A stretch of 5,172 nucleotides of DNA. Origin: an uncultured Oscillospiraceae bacterium. GTDB lineage: Bacteria > Bacillota > Clostridia > Oscillospirales > Oscillospiraceae. Each line of letters starts with the position of its first letter. Positions within the stretch are counted from its first letter, which is position 1. Shown one piece after another: positions 1 to 5,172 of the stretch. The stretch spans positions 1 to 5,172 of the forward strand of contig CARXAY010000103.1 in NCBI GenBank assembly GCA_949093475.1. Reading direction: 5' to 3'. The notes beneath the pieces are model-generated. The model was not told the origin of the DNA and did not search any database. It saw only the letters and a program-made list of their open reading frames with translations. Position numbers and translations under genes: made by a program.

Positions 1-2993
1 ACACCAACCCCTATCACGAGGTGGATGAGACCGATCACTTTGCCTACGACTTCACCTCTGATACCGATACCAACGGCGGCCACCAGTTGACCCTTCATAA
101 CGCCACCCGCGATGCAGACCGGCGGCTTCTTGTCCTCAACGGCGGCGAGAGCTACGCTGAGACCGGTCTGGATAAGCTGGGCTGGGGCAATCAGCTCTCC
201 TTCCAAGCCTTCAAGAGCGAGGCTGACGGCGCGGAGCAGATCCTCTTTGAGAGCGACCATGTGGCCGCAGACAGTGCCTTTGCCTATAATGAATACGCCA
301 TCAAAGCCCTCCCCGGCTCGGACGCAGACCACTGGCGGCTGGGCTTCTCCCGGGAGCTTCACGACTATGAGTTCCCCGTGGATCTGCCCGTGGGCGAGTG
401 GGTGGAGCTTACCCTTGCCACCGCGCAGCAGCGCACCACTCTCACGGTAAACGCCTCTGAGACCGTCTCCCCGGTGGGCAAGCTGGTGTCCAAGCCAGAC
501 TCCAACACTCCCTTCAAGGGCAAAACGGGCATTACCAACTCTTCGTTCGCCCTTCCTGTGGCCCGCATCGGCAGCAAGACCAACGCCTTCAAGGGCTACA
601 TTGCCGCCGTCACCACCGGCGAGGCTGTCGAGCCGCCCAAGGCCCCCTCCTCTCTCGTGGAGGACGGGAAGTATGATATTGCCACCTCTCACTACGCCGC
701 CGCCACCGACGGCAACCATAACGGCGAAGACACCGCCGCTAAGGCCATTGATAATAACGCCACCTCCGTGTGGCATACCACATGGAGCTTTTACTGCCCC
801 GAAGAGGACAGCTGGATGCAGATCCAACTGGATGCCGAGACCGCGGTGGCCGGCCTGCGCTATCTGCCCCGTCCCACCGGCACCAACGGCATCATCCAGA
901 CCTTTGATATCCTCGTCAGTGACGACGGACAAACTTGGAAGCCCGCTGTGACCGACGGTTCTTTCTCCGGAACAAGCGGCTGGCAGAGCGTCACCTTCCC
1001 TGAGACCCAAAACACCACCTATGTCCGTCTTTTGGCCAAAGACACCATCAGCGATACCCCACATCGTTTTGCTTCCGCCGCCGAGGTTCGTCTTCTCCGT
1101 CCCATCGACTTGACCTCCGACGGCACGACCGAGGTCACCCTCCCGGAGAGTACCTATCCTCTGCTGGACGGCGTTCCCCAGCCCGAGCCCGTTGTCATCT
1201 TTGACGATGTGCGCCTGACCAAAGGCCGGGATTACACCGTCTCCACCACCGGCGGCACTACCACCGGCAGCACCGCCACTGTGGTCATTACCGGCATTGG
1301 CGGATACACCGGAACGGTGAACGGCCCGACTTTCACTGTGGGCGATGAGATCATCAAAAAGAGCCTTACCAATGCCACCGTTACCCTTGCTGACAGCTAT
1401 TCCATTGTCAACGGTGAGGCCCGCGCCACCGATCTCACTGTCACCTTGGACGGCAATAAGCTTTTGCTTGGTCTGGACTACACCCTGTCTTACGCCGACA
1501 ACACCGCCGTGGGTACGGCCACCGTCACCGTGACCGGCATTGGCGATTACGAGGGCACAACGACCGCCACCTTCACCGTCACCCCTGAGATCGTCAAGAA
1601 AAACCTGAGCAACACCGCCAAGACCAAGGTCACCCTCCACCAGCTCACCTTCCCTTATGATGGTGCTGCGATCACCCCCGATCCCGTAGTCACCTACGAC
1701 GGTGAAACGCTGGTCAAGGACAAGGATTACACCGTGTCCTACGCCCGCAACAACGCCGTGGGCAAGGCCACCGTCACGGTCACCGGCCTCGCGCCCTACT
1801 GCGAGGGCAGCGCGTCCACGACCTTCACCATCGTAGATTCGTCCTCCCTGAAGGATCTCAGCGACGTGGAAAAGACCAAGGTCACCTTCACCCCCGCTGA
1901 ATACCCCTACACCGGCAGACCTATCGTCCCCACCTTCACCGTCCGTTACGACGGCGTACTCCTGAAGGAGGGCACTCATTACTCCGTTGATCCGAGCAAC
2001 AACGTCAAGGGCGGCACCGGCGTGCTGGTCATCCGTGGCCTTCCCGACGGAGGCTATGTCGGGCCTTTCGTCGCCACCTTCACCATCACCGGCGGCGGCA
2101 CAAGCACCAATTCCGGCGGCAGCTCCTCCGGCGGTTCTTCCTCCGGCGGCACTACAGCCACCTCCAAGCTGCCTGACGGCGCGTCCATGACCACCCGCAC
2201 TGACGACAGCGGCGCAATGACCGCCACCGTCACCTACCCCAACGGCGCGAAGGTCACCGCCGACATCCCCGTCACCGGGCCTGTCACCGCCGTGGTCACC
2301 GTTCCCGCCGGGAAGGACGCCGTCACCGTCACCGTCCCCACCCGGGAAACGCCCACGCTGGGCCACATTGCCGTCATTCTCCACCCCGACGGCACGGAGG
2401 AGATCGTCAAGACCTCCATGCCCAACGATTCCGGCGTTGAAGTCACCTTGGATGCCAGCGCCGTCGTTCAGGTGGTGGACAACACCCGCAGCTTCGTGGA
2501 CGTGCCCGCCGACAGCTGGGCGAAGGACGCCATTACCTTCGTCACCAGCCGCGAGATCTTCAACGGCACGGGCAACAACACCTTCTCCCCCTCCAGCGAC
2601 ATGAGCCGCGCCATGGTGTGTACCGTTCTGGCCAATCTGGCCGGCGAGGACACCACCGGCGGCGAGACTTGGTACGAGAAGGCCGTGGCGTGGGCCGTGG
2701 AAAACAGCATCAGCGACGGCACGATCCCCAACGCCATCATCACCCGGGAGCAGTTGGCCGCCATGCTTTACCGCTATGCCGGCGCACCGGAGTGCGAAGC
2801 TCCGCTGCCCGACCGCTTCCGCGATCTTGACGAGGTGTCCGACTGGGCCGAGCAGGCCATGGCTTGGGCCGTGGAAAACGACCTGCTGCGCGGCCGCAGC
2901 AGCCTCGACGGGCTGGACTTAGCCCCCAAGGCCACCGCCACCCGCGCCGAGGTCGCCTCCGTGTTCCAGCGCTACGTGGCGCTGCTCAAGTAA
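1..2993 (+). CDS. SLH-anchored multidomain surface protein, probable glycoside hydrolase C-terminal part (5' partial)
   Basis: The reading frame is open from the left edge (first full codon at base 3) to TAA at 2991-2993, giving about 996 visible residues. The GTG at 21 is not a credible start: there is no Shine-Dalgarno sequence, no signal peptide follows, and the frame continues upstream. Visible domains in order: a concanavalin A/LamG-like beta-sandwich (about 21-630), an F5/8 type C domain (about 660-1100; AIDNN, VWHT and 'ILVSDDGQTW' motifs), four Ig-like repeats (1104-2090), a Gly/Ser linker (2091-2165), a beta-rich module (2166-2489) and three SLH domains (2490-2990). SLH domains bind pyruvylated secondary cell-wall polymer, so the protein should be secreted and wall-bound. 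The LamG-like segment ('LVLNGGESYAETGLDKLGWG', 'DLPVGEWVELTL', 'ARIGSKTNAFKG') recalls modules that follow GH20 hexosaminidase domains in Clostridia, from memory. The catalytic domain lies outside the window, so substrate and enzyme class are inferred; an adhesin is the alternative. Confidence 0.85.
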   Translation, partial: TNPYHEVDETDHFAYDFTSDTDTNGGHQLTLHNATRDADRRLLVLNGGESYAETGLDKLGWGNQLSFQAFKSEADGAEQILFESDHVAADSAFAYNEYAIKALPGSDADHWRLGFSRELHDYEFPVDLPVGEWVELTLATAQQRTTLTVNASETVSPVGKLVSKPDSNTPFKGKTGITNSSFALPVARIGSKTNAFKGYIAAVTTGEAVEPPKAPSSLVEDGKYDIATSHYAAATDGNHNGEDTAAKAIDNNATSVWHTTWSFYCPEEDSWMQIQLDAETAVAGLRYLPRPTGTNGIIQTFDILVSDDGQTWKPAVTDGSFSGTSGWQSVTFPETQNTTYVRLLAKDTISDTPHRFASAAEVRLLRPIDLTSDGTTEVTLPESTYPLLDGVPQPEPVVIFDDVRLTKGRDYTVSTTGGTTTGSTATVVITGIGGYTGTVNGPTFTVGDEIIKKSLTNATVTLADSYSIVNGEARATDLTVTLDGNKLLLGLDYTLSYADNTAVGTATVTVTGIGDYEGTTTATFTVTPEIVKKNLSNTAKTKVTLHQLTFPYDGAAITPDPVVTYDGETLVKDKDYTVSYARNNAVGKATVTVTGLAPYCEGSASTTFTIVDSSSLKDLSDVEKTKVTFTPAEYPYTGRPIVPTFTVRYDGVLLKEGTHYSVDPSNNVKGGTGVLVIRGLPDGGYVGPFVATFTITGGGTSTNSGGSSSGGSSSGGTTATSKLPDGASMTTRTDDSGAMTATVTYPNGAKVTADIPVTGPVTAVVTVPAGKDAVTVTVPTRETPTLGHIAVILHPDGTEEIVKTSMPNDSGVEVTLDASAVVQVVDNTRSFVDVPADSWAKDAITFVTSREIFNGTGNNTFSPSSDMSRAMVCTVLANLAGEDTTGGETWYEKAVAWAVENSISDGTIPNAIITREQLAAMLYRYAGAPECEAPLPDRFRDLDEVSDWAEQAMAWAVENDLLRGRSSLDGLDLAPKATATRAEVASVFQRYVALLK
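660..1100 (+). other. F5/8 type C (discoidin / CBM32-like) domain region of the surface protein
   Basis: This coding segment encodes a roughly 145-residue jelly-roll carbohydrate-binding domain. Diagnostic features are an N-terminal strand with 'DIATSHYAAATDG', the AIDNNATSVWHT block (usually A.DG...T.W.T), 'SWMQIQLDAETAVAGLRYLPR', 'FDILVSDDGQTWKPA' and the closing 'TYVRLLAKD...ASAAEVRLL'. Domains of this type bind terminal galactose, GlcNAc or related sugars on host glycans. Its position after the LamG-like sandwich supports a glycan-processing role for the whole protein. The ligand cannot be read from the sequence. Confidence 0.8.
1104..2090 (+). repeat. Four tandem Ig-like repeats (~80 residues each)
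   Basis: Four in-frame repeats start at about 1104, 1350, 1590 and 1845. They are 82, 80, 85 and 82 residues long. Each follows the pattern: a K.L.N/S..K.TVTL opening, a Y.YDG-type turn, a V.YDG..L..G.DYTVSY.NN.AVG core, TATVTVTGIG.Y.G, and a closing TFT(V/I). The unit is the Ig-like/MBG-type stalk repeat common in Clostridia surface proteins. Repeats 2 and 3 are closest to the consensus. Repeat 1 has a Thr/Gly-rich replacement of the NN..VG loop, and repeat 4 is the most divergent (SVDPSNNVKGGTGVLVI). The likely role is a spacer holding the sugar-binding and catalytic part away from the wall. Confidence 0.8.
2091..2165 (+). repeat. Gly/Ser/Thr-rich flexible linker
   Basis: Twenty-five codons encode a low-complexity linker with repeated GGSSS units. 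At DNA level the block is built from GGCGGC and TCCTCC runs. It separates the Ig-like stalk from the wall-proximal module and is probably unstructured. Such tracts are prone to length change by slippage. Confidence 0.8.
2490..2990 (+). other. Three SLH (S-layer homology) domains, C-terminal anchor
   Basis: Three consecutive SLH domains end the surface protein. SLH1 begins 'SFVDVPADSWAKDAITFVTS' and continues with FNGTGNNTFSPSSDMSRAM. SLH2 covers about 2643-2793 (TWYEKAVAWAVENSISDG ... ITREQLAAMLYRYAG). SLH3 covers about 2794-2990 (FRDLDEVSDWAEQAMAWAVEN ... ATRAEVASVFQRYV). The TRAE-type motif, which contacts the cell-wall polymer in characterised SLH proteins, appears as MSRAM, ITREQ and ATRAE, so SLH3 is the most canonical. 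Three copies are the usual number for a functional anchor. The beta-rich module just upstream (2166-2489) commonly accompanies SLH triplets in Oscillospiraceae, from memory. Confidence 0.9.
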
Positions 2994-3009
2994 CCACCCT
3001 CGTCCTTTG

Positions 3010-3050
3010 GGGACGGGAGAGGAAATCCTCTCCCGTCCCTTTCTTTTTCT
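3010..3050 (+). terminator. Rho-independent terminator after the surface protein gene
   Basis: A perfect 13-bp GC-rich stem, GGGACGGGAGAGG (3010-3022) with CCTCTCCCGTCCC (3027-3039), closes on a four-base loop AAAT. It is followed by the T-rich tail TTTCTTTTTCT (3040-3050). It begins 17 bases after the TAA stop, as expected for a + strand intrinsic terminator, and insulates the next operon from the surface protein gene. Confidence 0.93.
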
Positions 3051-3059
3051 GCCCGGCTG

Positions 3060-3068
3060 TGGTATACT
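3060..3068 (+). promoter_or_regulatory. Extended -10 promoter for the HAD-ymdB-nuclease operon
   Basis: TGG-TATACT matches the extended -10 form TGn-TATAAT with one mismatch. It sits ten bases after the terminator tail and 29 bases before the HAD start codon. The -35 position at 17-bp spacing (3040-3045, TTTCTT) is poor and falls in the terminator T-tract, so recognition would depend on the extended -10. Transcription would start near 3075, leaving a leader of about 20-25 bases with no room for a riboswitch. Confidence 0.65.
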
Positions 3069-3084
3069 ATCATGTAACTTATCT

Positions 3085-3090
3085 GGGAGG
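3085..3090 (+). promoter_or_regulatory. Ribosome binding site of the HAD phosphatase gene
   Basis: GGGAGG lies seven bases before the ATG at 3098. This site fixes the start: the same frame is open back to 2864, but that extension would run through the terminator and promoter and lacks any family similarity. Confidence 0.9.
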
Positions 3091-3097
3091 TCACCAC

Positions 3098-3760
3098 ATG
3101 AACTATTCCGGCGTATTTTTCGACTTTGACTACACCTTGGGCGACGCCACCGAAGCCATCGTCGCCGGTTTCCTCTACGGTCTGCACACCATGGGCTATC
3201 CCATTCCCACACGAGAGGCCATTCGCCTCACCGTGGGCTTAGTGCTGAAGGACGGCTTCACCGCCCTCACCGGGGAGACGGACGAAGCCAAGCGGGAGGA
3301 GTTTACCCGGCTCTACCGCTCCATCTGCACCCCCGCCCAGATCGCCACCGCCGTCCTCTGCCCCGGAGCGAAGGAGCTTTTAGAGACCCTCCACGGCAAG
3401 GGGGTCAAGTTAGCGGTGGTGAGCAGCAAGCCCGGGCCGATCTTGGAGAAGATCTTGGAGCGCCAAGGCGTGGCCCACCTCTTCGACTTCATCATCGGCG
3501 CGGACGCGGTGGAAAAGCCCAAGCCCGACCCCGCCGGCATCTTCGCCGCTCTTAAGGCCACCGGACTGAGCAAAGACCGCATTCTCTACTGCGGCGACAC
3601 CGTCATCGACGCGGAGGCCGCCAAGAACGCGGCGGTGGACTTCTGCCCCGTCCTCAACGGCACGACCCCCGCAGAGGCCTTCGAGAACTGGCCCAAAGTC
3701 CACCTCTCCCCCACCTTGGATGACCTGCGCCTCTGGCTGGTCGGGGAGGGCTTGGTATGA
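3098..3760 (+). CDS. HAD-superfamily hydrolase (phosphoglycolate phosphatase / PpaX-like)
   Basis: The 220-residue protein is a complete cytosolic HAD phosphatase of the Gph/PGMB-like subfamily with an alpha-helical C1 cap (about residues 16-85). Motif I is DFDYT (nucleophile D9, acid/base D11), motif II is the serine in VVSSKP (S109), motif III is K140 in EKPKPDP, and motif IV is GDTVID (D167, D171). All catalytic residues are therefore present. Motif I has tyrosine where most relatives have glycine (DxDGT); this DFDYTLGD form occurs in other Firmicutes HAD proteins, from memory. The family removes phosphate from small molecules such as phosphoglycolate, sugar phosphates or pyrophosphate; the substrate cannot be assigned here. 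It is the first gene of the operon, and its stop codon overlaps the ymdB start. Length is normal and I see no damage. Confidence 0.92.
   Translation: MNYSGVFFDFDYTLGDATEAIVAGFLYGLHTMGYPIPTREAIRLTVGLVLKDGFTALTGETDEAKREEFTRLYRSICTPAQIATAVLCPGAKELLETLHGKGVKLAVVSSKPGPILEKILERQGVAHLFDFIIGADAVEKPKPDPAGIFAALKATGLSKDRILYCGDTVIDAEAAKNAAVDFCPVLNGTTPAEAFENWPKVHLSPTLDDLRLWLVGEGLV
3743..3750 (+). promoter_or_regulatory. Ribosome binding site of ymdB, inside the HAD gene
   Basis: GGGGAGGG lies six bases before the ATG at 3757, within the last codons of the HAD gene. With the ATGA stop/start overlap (3757-3760) it implies translational coupling and supports 3757 as the start. Confidence 0.85.
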
Positions 3761-4545
3761 CCTTCAACCTTTTGGCCGTGGGCGACGTGGTAGGGGACAG
3801 CGGCATCGAGATGCTGGCGCGCCACCTCCCCGCCCTCAAAAAGATGAAAGACATCGGCTTTGTGGTGGTCAACGGAGAAAATGCCTCCGGGGTGGGCATC
3901 CATCCCCGGCAGGCGGACGCCATTTTTGACGCCGGAGCGGATGTGATCACCTTGGGCAACCACACTTGGAACCGCCTGCAGATCGTCAAGTATCTGGAGT
4001 CCAACGACAGCATCCTCCGCCCCGCTAACTACACAAGCCGCGTCCCCGGACGGGGCTTTGGGGTCTTTTGCGGCCCGGGGGGAACGCGCATCGGCGTGAT
4101 GAACCTCATCGGCCGCACCGAGATGGACGCCAATTTCGACAACCCCTTCACCCTTGCCCCCCGGCTCATCCGCAGCGCCGACGTGGACGTGACGGTGGTG
4201 GACTTTCACGCCGAGGCCACCAGCGAAAAAGGGGCGATGGCCTACCATCTGGACGGTCTTGGCCTGAACGTGGCCGCCGTCTGGGGCACTCACACCCACG
4301 TCCCCACCGCCGACGCCCAAATTTTACCCCACGGCTTGGGCTTCGTCACCGATCTGGGGATGACCGGCCCTGCCCACTCGGTGCTGGGCATCCGCCCCGA
4401 CATGGCGGTCAACCGCTTTCTGGGCGGCCTTCCCGCCCGGTATGAGAGCGCGGACGGCCCATGCAAGTTAGAGAGCGTTCTCTTCACCATTGACGCCGCC
4501 CGGGGGGTGTGTACCGCTCTGGAGCGGCTGGACATTCACGAGTAA
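3757..4545 (+). CDS. ymdB: YmdB/TIGR00282-family metallophosphoesterase (2',3'-cyclic-nucleotide phosphodiesterase)
   Basis: The 262-residue protein matches Bacillus subtilis YmdB (about 264 residues) over its whole length. Metal-site motifs are all present: GDVVGDSG (D10), VNGEN (E41, N42), GNHTW (N68, H69), DFHAEATSEK (H151) and GTHTHV (H179, H181). The family conserved RPANY, LIGRT and TDLGMTGP blocks are also there. In B. subtilis YmdB is a dinuclear-metal phosphodiesterase acting on 2',3'-cyclic nucleotides. It affects biofilm and sporulation decisions, and its gene lies next to rny (RNase Y). Here it follows a HAD phosphatase with a 4-base overlap and precedes a YhaO/SbcD-like nuclease by 30 bases, so rny is not the immediate neighbour. 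It is cytosolic, with no signal peptide. The product assignment is firm; the physiological role in this organism is inferred by homology. Confidence 0.95.
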   Translation: MTFNLLAVGDVVGDSGIEMLARHLPALKKMKDIGFVVVNGENASGVGIHPRQADAIFDAGADVITLGNHTWNRLQIVKYLESNDSILRPANYTSRVPGRGFGVFCGPGGTRIGVMNLIGRTEMDANFDNPFTLAPRLIRSADVDVTVVDFHAEATSEKGAMAYHLDGLGLNVAAVWGTHTHVPTADAQILPHGLGFVTDLGMTGPAHSVLGIRPDMAVNRFLGGLPARYESADGPCKLESVLFTIDAARGVCTALERLDIHE

Positions 4546-4560
4546 GCCTTTACTTTTGAG

Positions 4561-4568
4561 AAAGGGGG
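4561..4568 (+). promoter_or_regulatory. Ribosome binding site of the SbcD/YhaO-like gene
   Basis: AAAGGGGG lies seven bases before the ATG at 4576, in the 30-base gap after ymdB. No terminator or promoter is visible in that gap, so the gene should be cotranscribed with ymdB. Confidence 0.8.
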
Positions 4569-4575
4569 CGACCCC

Positions 4576-5172
4576 ATGCTGAAACTTCTCCACGCCGGAG
4601 ACTTCCATCTGGACACCCCCTTCCGCTCCCTGCCGCCCCGGGAGGCCCAGCGCCGCCGCCGGGAACAGCGCCGCACACTGGACGCCCTGCGGGAGCTGGC
4701 CGTGATCCAAAAGGCAGATCTCGCCCTGCTGGCCGGCGACCTGTTTGACGCCCAGACCATCTACCCCGAAACGGTGGAGGGCATTATAGCCGCGCTGGGG
4801 CAGTTCCCCTGCCCGGTGTGCATTGCGCCGGGCAACCACGACCCCTTTACCGACCGCTCCCCCTACGACGCCCACATATGGCCCGACAACGTCCATATCT
4901 TTTGCGGACAGACGGTCTCCGCCGTCACCTTTCCCGAGCTGGGCGCACGGGTGTACGGCTTTGCGTTTACGTCTCCCTTCCGGGAGGACGACCCCTTGGC
5001 GGGCTTTCATGCCGCCCAAGACGGTCTGGTCAATTTAGGGGTGTTTCACACGCAGGTGGGCAAAAACAACCCCTACGCCCCCATCGACCCCGACGTGCTG
5101 GTGCCCATGACGGTCTCCCAGCCCAGGGCCTATACCGCCTCCGCCCCCGACCTGGTGGGGGACCAGGAGGCT
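4576..5172 (+). CDS. YhaO/SbcD-like metallophosphoesterase, DNA repair exonuclease family (3' partial)
   Basis: The frame is open from ATG 4576 to the right edge (199 codons). The N-terminus is a calcineurin-type phosphoesterase of the SbcD/Mre11/YhaO group: motif I HAGDFHLD (D9, H11), motif II LLAGDLFD (D55), motif III APGNHD (N87, H88, D89), the NVHIF segment, and the VFHTQVG histidine (H158). Family members are manganese-dependent nucleases that work with a Rad50/SbcC-like ATPase (YhaN for YhaO), so such a gene is predicted downstream. The LDTPF start and GFAFTSPFREDDPLAGF segment fit the Clostridia YhaO-like branch better than classical SbcD. From about residue 176 (base 5101) similarity fades and the usual LDYLALGHxH motif is absent within the visible part, which may be a sequence artefact or a variant. 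Confidence 0.85.
   Translation, partial: MLKLLHAGDFHLDTPFRSLPPREAQRRRREQRRTLDALRELAVIQKADLALLAGDLFDAQTIYPETVEGIIAALGQFPCPVCIAPGNHDPFTDRSPYDAHIWPDNVHIFCGQTVSAVTFPELGARVYGFAFTSPFREDDPLAGFHAAQDGLVNLGVFHTQVGKNNPYAPIDPDVLVPMTVSQPRAYTASAPDLVGDQEA

Noticed and set aside
21..23. GTG as the start codon of the surface protein gene
   Set aside because: The frame is open to the left edge, no ribosome binding site precedes it and no signal peptide follows, although the protein must be secreted. The gene is 5' partial.
2864..3097. Upstream extension of the HAD reading frame to 2864
   Set aside because: It would overlap the SLH3 coding region and pass through the terminator and promoter. The family N-terminus (NYSGVFFDFDYTL) begins exactly at the ATG 3098 with its own ribosome binding site.
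2994..3097. Possible riboswitch or small RNA in the only sizeable intergenic gap
   Set aside because: The 104 bases are fully explained by the terminator, the promoter and the ribosome binding site.
3586..4320. Long open frame on the minus strand (244 codons)
   Set aside because: It is antisense to two well-identified genes, has a Gly/Val/His/Ala-rich composition typical of GC-rich shadow frames, and shows no recognisable domain or ribosome binding site.
4468..5019. Minus-strand open frame of 183 codons opposite the nuclease gene
   Set aside because: It is a shadow of the ymdB end and the SbcD/YhaO-like gene, whose + strand motifs are unambiguous.
5095..5106. GHQH encoded on the minus strand near the place where the nuclease should have GHxH
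   Set aside because: The surrounding minus-strand translation shows no family similarity, so an inverted segment is not supported; it looks like coincidence.
5137..5171. Inverted repeats near the right edge (GCCTCC/GGAGGC, CCTGGT/ACCAGG)
   Set aside because: The stems are short and mutually exclusive, lie inside an open coding frame, have no T-tract, and are expected by chance in GC-rich DNA.

Overview
The window reads as chromosomal DNA from a GC-rich gut-type Clostridia, most likely the Oscillospiraceae (Flavonifractor / Lawsonibacter / Pseudoflavonifractor-like). This placement is inferred from three things: high GC, strong GGGAGG-type ribosome binding sites, and a surface protein ending in the Ig-like repeat / Gly-Ser linker / triple-SLH arrangement typical of that group. 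All genes lie on the + strand. Both outer genes run off the window.

Region 1 (1-2993) is the C-terminal ~996 residues of a large secreted, cell-wall-bound protein whose start lies to the left. In order it carries a concanavalin A/LamG-like domain, an F5/8 type C (discoidin, CBM32-like) domain, four tandem ~80-residue Ig-like repeats, a Gly/Ser linker, a small beta-rich module and three SLH domains. This looks like the binding, stalk and anchoring part of a surface glycoside hydrolase. The catalytic domain is not visible; a GH20-type hexosaminidase is my best guess. A strong intrinsic terminator (3010-3050) closes the gene.

Region 2 (about 3060-5172) is a tight operon of three phosphoesterase-type genes behind an extended -10 promoter: a HAD-superfamily phosphatase (3098-3760), a YmdB/TIGR00282 metallophosphoesterase (3757-4545, overlapping the previous gene by ATGA) and the N-terminal 199 residues of a YhaO/SbcD-like calcineurin-type nuclease (4576 to the right edge). 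The operon suggests nucleotide or nucleic-acid phosphate housekeeping; no shared pathway is proven.

I see no CRISPR array, tRNA, rRNA, insertion sequence or phage gene, and no clear novel system. The points most worth a second look are the modular surface protein, the YmdB gene neighbourhood, and the last ~70 bases of the SbcD-like gene, where the expected GHxH metal-binding motif does not appear.
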